64,000 nt of DNA, taken from assembly GCF_900114255.1 (NCBI RefSeq), contig NZ_FOSL01000014.1:1-64000 (forward strand). The letters run 5' to 3'. The notes below the pieces were generated by a model. The model ran no database searches, was not told the DNA's origin, and worked only from the letters and a program-made list of their open reading frames with translations. This DNA is from Neomesorhizobium albiziae (GTDB lineage Bacteria; Pseudomonadota; Alphaproteobacteria; Rhizobiales; Rhizobiaceae). Position 1 is the stretch's first letter; each line of letters opens with the position of its first letter. The translations under genes and the position numbers were made by a program. This document shows, one piece after another, positions 59,120 through 64,000 of the stretch.

Positions 59120-60123
59120 TCGAGGTCTTTCAGCCAGGCGGCAATGTTGCGGATGTCATCTTGTGGCAGCATGGCAAAGGACGGCATCTGCACGCCAGGC
59201 TTGATGCGCTCCGGTTCTGTAATAAAGCGAGCGATGGCGTCTGCGGTATTTGGCAGTGAGCCGGCGCCCAGCGTCAAGCGCGAGCCGAGATGGGAAAGGT
59301 CCGGGCCGATCGTGCCGCGCGCGTCGATGCCGGCAACGGCGTGACAGGCGCCGCAGCCGTGGCGCAAGAACAGGGCTGCACCGTCATCTGCAGCCCTTGG
59401 CGATGGCCGCGCCTGCGTGCCAAGCCATTCTTGAAAGGCTTGAGCCTCCATGGTGACAACGGCAAAGGCCATCAACGCGTGGGAGGTGCCGCAAAATTCG
59501 GCACAAGGCCCGCGAAACGTTCCCGCCTTGTTTGCCAGCAGCGACAACCGGTTAGTGCGGCCCGGGATCATATCCATCTTGCCGCCGAGTGCCGGGATCC
59601 AAAATGAATGGATGACGTCGGAGCTTGCAAGCGTTAACTCGACGCGTTGCCCGACTGGAAGGCGGATTTCGTTGGCCGACACGACAACCGGCCCGTTCGA
59701 GCGGCGGTAGACCACGTGCCACCAGTACTGTTTGCCCGTTACTTCAACATGCAACACCGCGCTGGCCGCCTGGCCGAACGGCCTCAATCCTGGCATCAGC
59801 CAAAGTGAATAACTCAACAACGCAGCCAAGGTGACTGACGGAAGGACGGCACCGCCAAATAGGATAAAGCGGCTGGCGGACTGTTCGCTAAGACTTTTAC
59901 GCCGGCGGCGCGCCGTGTAGAGCAGTGCTGCAACCACGCCCAACCATATCGCGGCTGCACCACAAAAGAGCACCACCGACAGTTGGAGAACCTGGTGAGC
60001 CTCCTCCCCTGCGGGATCCAACGCGGATTGGAGGCCAGAGCAACTGGAAAGGCACGTTGGAAAAATAGGCAAAGAAAGACGCACGAGAGTGCGCAGCCGC
60101 ACTGATCGTAGAGAGCGCGCCAA
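59116..60123 (-). CDS. ctaC: Cytochrome c oxidase subunit II with fused cytochrome c (caa3 type)
   Basis: A 335-residue subunit II with a likely lipoprotein-type signal (FPTCLSSCSGLQSALDP), two membrane helices, and a CuA domain with CAEFCGTSHALM and HSFWIPALGGKMDMIPGR. A C-terminal cytochrome c domain has one heme site (GCGACHAVAG) and a Met ligand in MPSFAMLPQ. It is the first gene of the oxidase operon and accepts electrons from cytochrome c, or directly through its own heme domain. Confidence 0.93.
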   Translation of the reverse strand: MARSLRSVRLRTLVRLSLPIFPTCLSSCSGLQSALDPAGEEAHQVLQLSVVLFCGAAAIWLGVVAALLYTARRRRKSLSEQSASRFILFGGAVLPSVTLAALLSYSLWLMPGLRPFGQAASAVLHVEVTGKQYWWHVVYRRSNGPVVVSANEIRLPVGQRVELTLASSDVIHSFWIPALGGKMDMIPGRTNRLSLLANKAGTFRGPCAEFCGTSHALMAFAVVTMEAQAFQEWLGTQARPSPRAADDGAALFLRHGCGACHAVAGIDARGTIGPDLSHLGSRLTLGAGSLPNTADAIARFITEPERIKPGVQMPSFAMLPQDDIRNIAAWLKDLE

Positions 60124-60825
60124 CCAATTGTGGGGGGTCGCTGCGATCCTCTCTCTCCTGTGGTTAGCTGTTCGGGGTGGCTAGGATCGTTGCCCCCGTA
60201 TCTGCCAAAAAATACTCAAGCACCTCCAAGCCCTGAACTTGCCCGTAAGCAAAAAGTTCCCGCTGCGAAGTGTCGAGAGCGCATCGCCCAATCCAGGCGA
60301 TAACGATTTCTGAGTGGCCCGATCGACCGGCACGGCTGTGTCTCGCCCCAACCCCAGATGCGATGGCTCACGTCCGCGGGGCCGAGGGCCTGACGACGAA
60401 GGGCACGCTGACACCAGCGTCGAAGGGAAAGTCGTCTAGCCGAGACCCCGATCTTTGAAGAGATGGAAGGAAGAAAGAAAGGACGGCTGAAAAAATGCCC
60501 GGACCACTCCCCTGGGACATTTCCTTATCGCTGTCGTAGTACACCCAAAGGTAATGCAAGTCCGGTCTCGATGCGGTCCTTCACCACCAGGGTTACGTTA
60601 TCGTTACCGAAGAACAATCGGTGCGTCAGAGCCTCGTTCCAGCCCATCGACGCTGCTGTTAATACCACTCTTCGCCGGCCAAATTGGTGGCGCCGGGCTT
60701 GCCGGACTGCTGCGAGTGACGAAAGACAAAGCGTTACAATAGCAGCTCGGTCTCGACGCGCAGGCGCGTGGCGCCAGCCCCCAAGGCAAACGCCACCTTA
60801 TTCTGGCTCGACGAACCGTGGCGCG
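60124..60825. other. Intergenic stretch upstream of the oxidase operon
   Basis: No credible gene. It should hold the oxidase promoter and the end of the doe transcript. A minus-strand piece, VTLVVKDRIETGLALPLGVL, is protein-like but short and ends at a stop; I cannot name it. No EcfG match or strong terminator was found. Confidence 0.4.
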
Positions 60826-61815
60826 CTAGTCAGCCATAGTTGCGACAACAGAGGCGCAATCGCCAGACTGGACCAGTCCCGGGAAATGACGCGCGACCAG
60901 AATGCCCGAAATATTCGCCTTGATCTCGTGCGGTTCGCTGCCGGTGCGACCGATGGGCCAGATGCGGGCCACAACGCTGCCCGCTTCGACCTTTTCACCG
61001 AGATCGACCGTCGTCTCGATCATGCCGTCTTCCTCGGCGAAGCAGAAGCAGCCGTCCGGCATTTCGAGCCATCGCGTTGGCAAAATTTCGGGCGCGCCAC
61101 GCAAAATGCCAGCATGTTTGAGTAGATTGTCCACGCCGCGCCTGGCGATGCGGACTGTTTCGGCCCGCGAGGTTCCGCCGCCGCCCAACTCCGTCGTCAC
61201 AAAAACCTTTCCCATCTCCTCTGCCGCAGTGTCGTACATTCCGACGGCGTCGATCTCCGTCATCTGCATCGACCAAGGCGCGCCAAAGGCACGGACCGCG
61301 GCAAAGACCTTAGCCTCCTGTGCCTTGTCTGGCAGCAGGTGGCCGGCGCAGAACGGCAGGAAATCCAGCGTCTTTCCGCCAGAATGAAAGTCCAGCACGA
61401 TATCGGCACGCGGCAGCAGTTCGCGATGAAAGTAATCGGCGATCTTCTGGGTCACGGTCCCGTCCGACTTGCCGGGAAAAGAGCGGTTCATATTGTTCTT
61501 GTCGATCGGTGAGGTGCGCGTGCCGACCCGGAAGGCCGGATAGTTCATCGCCGGAACGACGATGACAGTGCCGCTCAACGCGCGCGCATCGAGTGAACGG
61601 GCAAGGTCGAACAGAGCAAGCGGCCCTTCATATTCGTCGCCGTGGTTGCCCCCTGTCAGCAGCGCCGTCGGACCGCTGCCGTTGCGAACGATGCAGATCG
61701 GAATCATCACCGAGCCCCAGGCAGAGTCGTCGCGGCTGTAGGGCAGACGTAGGTGACCATGATGGACGCCTTCGGCGTCCAGCGGGATCGTCGGCGAAAT
61801 CGGGTTGGCTTTCAT
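60826..61815 (-). CDS. doeB: N-alpha-acetyl-L-2,4-diaminobutyrate deacetylase
   Basis: A 329-residue zinc deacylase of the AstE/aspartoacylase family. In ectoine breakdown it removes the acetyl group from the ring-opened product to give 2,4-diaminobutyrate. Zinc-site motifs are GGNHGDEYEGPL (His, Glu) and VLDFHSGG (His), with the catalytic Glu in VFVTTELGGGG. It lies seven bases after the ectoine hydrolase gene, which fixes the assignment to doeB (also called eutE in Sinorhizobium). Confidence 0.92.
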   Translation of the reverse strand: MKANPISPTIPLDAEGVHHGHLRLPYSRDDSAWGSVMIPICIVRNGSGPTALLTGGNHGDEYEGPLALFDLARSLDARALSGTVIVVPAMNYPAFRVGTRTSPIDKNNMNRSFPGKSDGTVTQKIADYFHRELLPRADIVLDFHSGGKTLDFLPFCAGHLLPDKAQEAKVFAAVRAFGAPWSMQMTEIDAVGMYDTAAEEMGKVFVTTELGGGGTSRAETVRIARRGVDNLLKHAGILRGAPEILPTRWLEMPDGCFCFAEEDGMIETTVDLGEKVEAGSVVARIWPIGRTGSEPHEIKANISGILVARHFPGLVQSGDCASVVATMAD

Positions 61816-61822
61816 GATCCGC

Positions 61823-63016
61823 TCAATCCTTGACGAACAGCTTGCGCGGCACGTTGGCCAGGCATTCGACGCCGGTCTCGGTGATCAGGATGGATTCGGT
61901 GATCTCAAGCCCCATTGTTTCGAGCCAAAGGCCAGTCATGAAGTGGAAAGTCATGCCGGGTTTCAGTTCGGACCTGTCGCCAGGGCGCAGGCTCATCGTC
62001 CGTTCGCCCCAGTCTGGCGGATAGGAAACGCCGATCGGATAGCCGGTGCGGTTGTCCTTGACGATGCCGTATTTCTTCAGCACCGAAAAAAACGCGTTGG
62101 CGATGTCCTCGCAGGTGTTGCCGGGCTTCGCGGCCGCTAACCCGGCTTCCATGCCTTCCAGGGTAGCCTTTTCGGCATCGAGGAAGGCTTGCGTAGGCTT
62201 GCCCAGGAACACCGTGCGTGACAACGGCGCATGGTAGCGATTGTAGCAGCCGGCGATCTCGAAAAAGGTTCCTTCATTGGCCTTCATAGGCTTGTCGTCC
62301 CAGGTGAGGTGCGGAGCGGAGGCGTCCGCACCCGACGGCAGCAAGGGCACGATGGCCGGATAATCGCCGCCGATCCGACCGTCGGGGCAATCGACGCCCC
62401 TGATGCCCGTGTCGTAGATCTCGGCGACGAGATCGCACTTGCGCATGCCTACCTCGATCTTGTCGACGATGCGCTGATGCATGGCTTCGACGATGCGCGC
62501 AGCCTTGCGCATGTAGTCGATCTCGGTGGGACTCTTCACCGCGCGCTGCCAGTTTACCAGGGCAGTGGCATCAACGAAGCGTGCGTTGGGCAAATGGCGC
62601 TGCAGCGAATTGAAGGCCGCGGCAGAGAACCAGTAATTGTCCATTTCGACGCCGATCGTCAGCTTGTCCCAGCCGCGCTCAGCGATGATCTTGGCGAGAC
62701 AATCCATCGGGTGGCGTTCGGTCGACTGAACGTAGTGGTCGGCATAGGACACGATGTTGTCGTGCGGCAGATAGGCGGTACGCTTGGCACCATTGGCGTC
62801 CTGGCCACGCCCATACCAGACCGGTTCGCCTTGCGGCGGCACCAGCACGGCCTGATGCACATAGAAGGACCAGCCATCATAGCCGGTCAGCCAGTTCATG
62901 TTGGATGGGTCCGAGCAGATCAGTAAGTCGATGCCCTTTGCCTCCATGGCGCGACGGGCCTTTACGAGCCGCTCGCCATATTCGGCACGGGTGAATTTGA
63001 GGTTGGGTTCAACCAT
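61823..63016 (-). CDS. doeA: Ectoine hydrolase
   Basis: A 397-residue member of the creatinase/prolidase (M24) fold that opens the ectoine ring. Landmarks are SNMNWLTGYDGWSFYVHQAV, VKSPTEIDYMRKAARIVEAM and GTFFEIAGCYNRYHAPLSRT. The strict M24 metal-ligand set is not all present, as expected for the hydrolase branch that works without metal. It is co-transcribed with the deacetylase and the EutC gene (also named eutD). Confidence 0.93.
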   Translation of the reverse strand: MVEPNLKFTRAEYGERLVKARRAMEAKGIDLLICSDPSNMNWLTGYDGWSFYVHQAVLVPPQGEPVWYGRGQDANGAKRTAYLPHDNIVSYADHYVQSTERHPMDCLAKIIAERGWDKLTIGVEMDNYWFSAAAFNSLQRHLPNARFVDATALVNWQRAVKSPTEIDYMRKAARIVEAMHQRIVDKIEVGMRKCDLVAEIYDTGIRGVDCPDGRIGGDYPAIVPLLPSGADASAPHLTWDDKPMKANEGTFFEIAGCYNRYHAPLSRTVFLGKPTQAFLDAEKATLEGMEAGLAAAKPGNTCEDIANAFFSVLKKYGIVKDNRTGYPIGVSYPPDWGERTMSLRPGDRSELKPGMTFHFMTGLWLETMGLEITESILITETGVECLANVPRKLFVKD

Positions 63017-63055
63017 TTCGTTTCCTCGTTGTGGGGGGCGACTGCGGCCAGGTCT

Positions 63056-64000
63056 TCAGCTTTCGAAAGGCGTGCCGACTTTGGCTGCGCGGGCGCGGTC
63101 GTGAGCGAACGCGGCGATCGCGGTGTCCTGTACGCCGGTGCCGGTCAGATCGGCGATGGTGATATCATGGCGCCCGCGCCGCCCGACGGCCTTGCCGGCA
63201 ATCACGGCGCCAAGTTCGGTCACGGCCGCGTCGGCTCCAATGACTTCGGCGTCGATGGCGTGATGCAACTCGCCCAGCCGGCGCGTTTGGGCAGCGCTGT
63301 CGGCGACATAGAGGTCGGCGATCTTGAACACGCCTGGCGCCAACTCGTTCTTGTGCTCGGAATCGGAGCCCATCGCGGTGATGTGCTGGCCCGGCTTCAA
63401 AAACTCGGGAAGGATCAGCGGTTCAGTTGCGGGCGTGGTGGTGACGATGATGTCTACGCCAGCGGCTGCTTTGGCTGGATCAGGCTCTGCCGATACAGGA
63501 ATGCCAAGATGACGGGACAATTCGCTTGCCGTGTCCATCGCCTTGGCAGGATCGCGCGCCCAAAGACGCGCCTCTTCGATTGGCCGGACGAGTTTCAAGG
63601 CTTCGAGTTGCAGCCGCGCCTGCACGCCGGCGCCGAAGATTGCCGCGACATGCGAATCCGGGCGCGAGAGGTGCTTTGCTGCGACGGCACCGGCCGCGGC
63701 GGTGCGTATGTCGGTCAGATAGCCATTGTCCAGCAGCAGTGCCTCCACAATGCCCGTTCTGGCCGACAGCAGCACCATCATGCCGTTGAGCGACGACAGT
63801 CCAAGCTTCGGATTGTCGAAGAAACCGGGGCTGATCTTGACTGCGAAGCCATCGATGCTGGGCACGTATGCCGTCTTCACATCGACTTCGCCACGACGTT
63901 CAACGACGTCGAGCCGCAGGATCGGCGGCATGACGACGGCTTCGGTAGCGAGAGCGCAAAACGCCTTCTCGACACAGGCAACGGCTTCCAAATCCAGCCG
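63056..64000 (-). CDS. eutC: Ectoine utilisation protein EutC (partial)
   Basis: The visible 314 or so codons belong to the ornithine cyclodeaminase/mu-crystallin family: VVMPPILRLDVVERRGEVDV, KISPGFFDNPKL, AIFGAGVQARLQLEALK (NAD-binding turn) and HITAMGSDSEHKNELAPGVF. The frame continues past the window edge (RLDLEAVACVEK), so the true start lies outside and the TTG at 63991 is not a start. In ectoine operons this protein acts on a diaminobutyrate-derived intermediate; its exact reaction is uncertain. Confidence 0.88.
   Translation of the reverse strand, partial: RLDLEAVACVEKAFCALATEAVVMPPILRLDVVERRGEVDVKTAYVPSIDGFAVKISPGFFDNPKLGLSSLNGMMVLLSARTGIVEALLLDNGYLTDIRTAAAGAVAAKHLSRPDSHVAAIFGAGVQARLQLEALKLVRPIEEARLWARDPAKAMDTASELSRHLGIPVSAEPDPAKAAAGVDIIVTTTPATEPLILPEFLKPGQHITAMGSDSEHKNELAPGVFKIADLYVADSAAQTRRLGELHHAIDAEVIGADAAVTELGAVIAGKAVGRRGRHDITIADLTGTGVQDTAIAAFAHDRARAAKVGTPFES

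Noticed and set aside
60181-60830. Small frames between the oxidase and doe operons
   Set aside because: They overlap each other on both strands, have biased composition and carry no motif.

Overview
The window looks like a chromosome or megaplasmid segment of a Rhizobiales alphaproteobacterium, most like Mesorhizobium or a close Phyllobacteriaceae relative. This rests on high GC content, three ABC sugar/sugar-acid uptake loci in a row, an ectoine-degradation (doe/eut) operon, HWE-kinase relics, Rhizobiales-type small stress genes, and repeated promoters matching the alphaproteobacterial general stress sigma factor EcfG (GGAAC-N16/17-CGTT). No rRNA, tRNA, CRISPR array, intact insertion sequence or phage was seen.

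Region 1 (about 0.9-25 kb) is a carbohydrate catabolic block of three loci. Locus A (0.9-13.7 kb) has a MalFGK-type ABC transporter, an RraA-like aldolase and four enolase-superfamily (mandelate racemase subgroup) proteins, with two FadR-type GntR regulators and a DJ-1/PfpI protein; it probably imports and dehydrates sugar acids. Locus B (13.9-18.9 kb) has a ribose-type ABC transporter and a zinc alcohol dehydrogenase, divergent from an unusual GntR regulator with two winged helices. Locus C (18.9-25.0 kb) has a LacI regulator divergent from a Gfo/Idh/MocA oxidoreductase, a TIM-barrel isomerase and another ribose-type ABC transporter; clear LacI-type palindromes lie between them. Decayed signal-transduction genes flank the block: a CheB-like relic on the left and a truncated HWE kinase plus receiver on the right.

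Region 2 (about 25-45 kb) is a loosely packed stress zone rich in pseudogenes. Intact genes include two PRC-barrel proteins, CsbD, DUF421 with a zinc ribbon, YihY/BrkB, DUF899, an Rmf/CrpP-like protein, a large KatE-type catalase, a DegP-like protein that has lost its catalytic triad, and several tiny proteins. Six exact and two near-exact EcfG-type promoters precede genes here, the last one driving the giant kinase of region 3. Relics include a flavodoxin-family gene, an amidohydrolase, a short-chain dehydrogenase, a CYTH protein, two DUF892 tails and a frameshifted small Cas2/SinR-like ORF.

Region 3 (45-53 kb) encodes a 1,903-residue soluble hybrid histidine kinase with nine tandem 92-residue double-HAMP units, followed at once by a second hybrid kinase. 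This resembles a bacterial version of the fungal group III (Nik1/Os-1) architecture and may feed the general stress response.

Region 4 (53-60 kb, minus strand) is a respiratory operon: cytochrome c oxidase subunit II with a fused cytochrome c, a fused subunit I-III, a small membrane protein, a CtaG-type assembly factor, a three-heme cytochrome c and a membrane-anchored sorbosone-dehydrogenase-like protein. Region 5 (60.8-64 kb, minus strand) is the end of an ectoine-utilisation operon: eutC (cut by the window edge), doeA/eutD and doeB/eutE.
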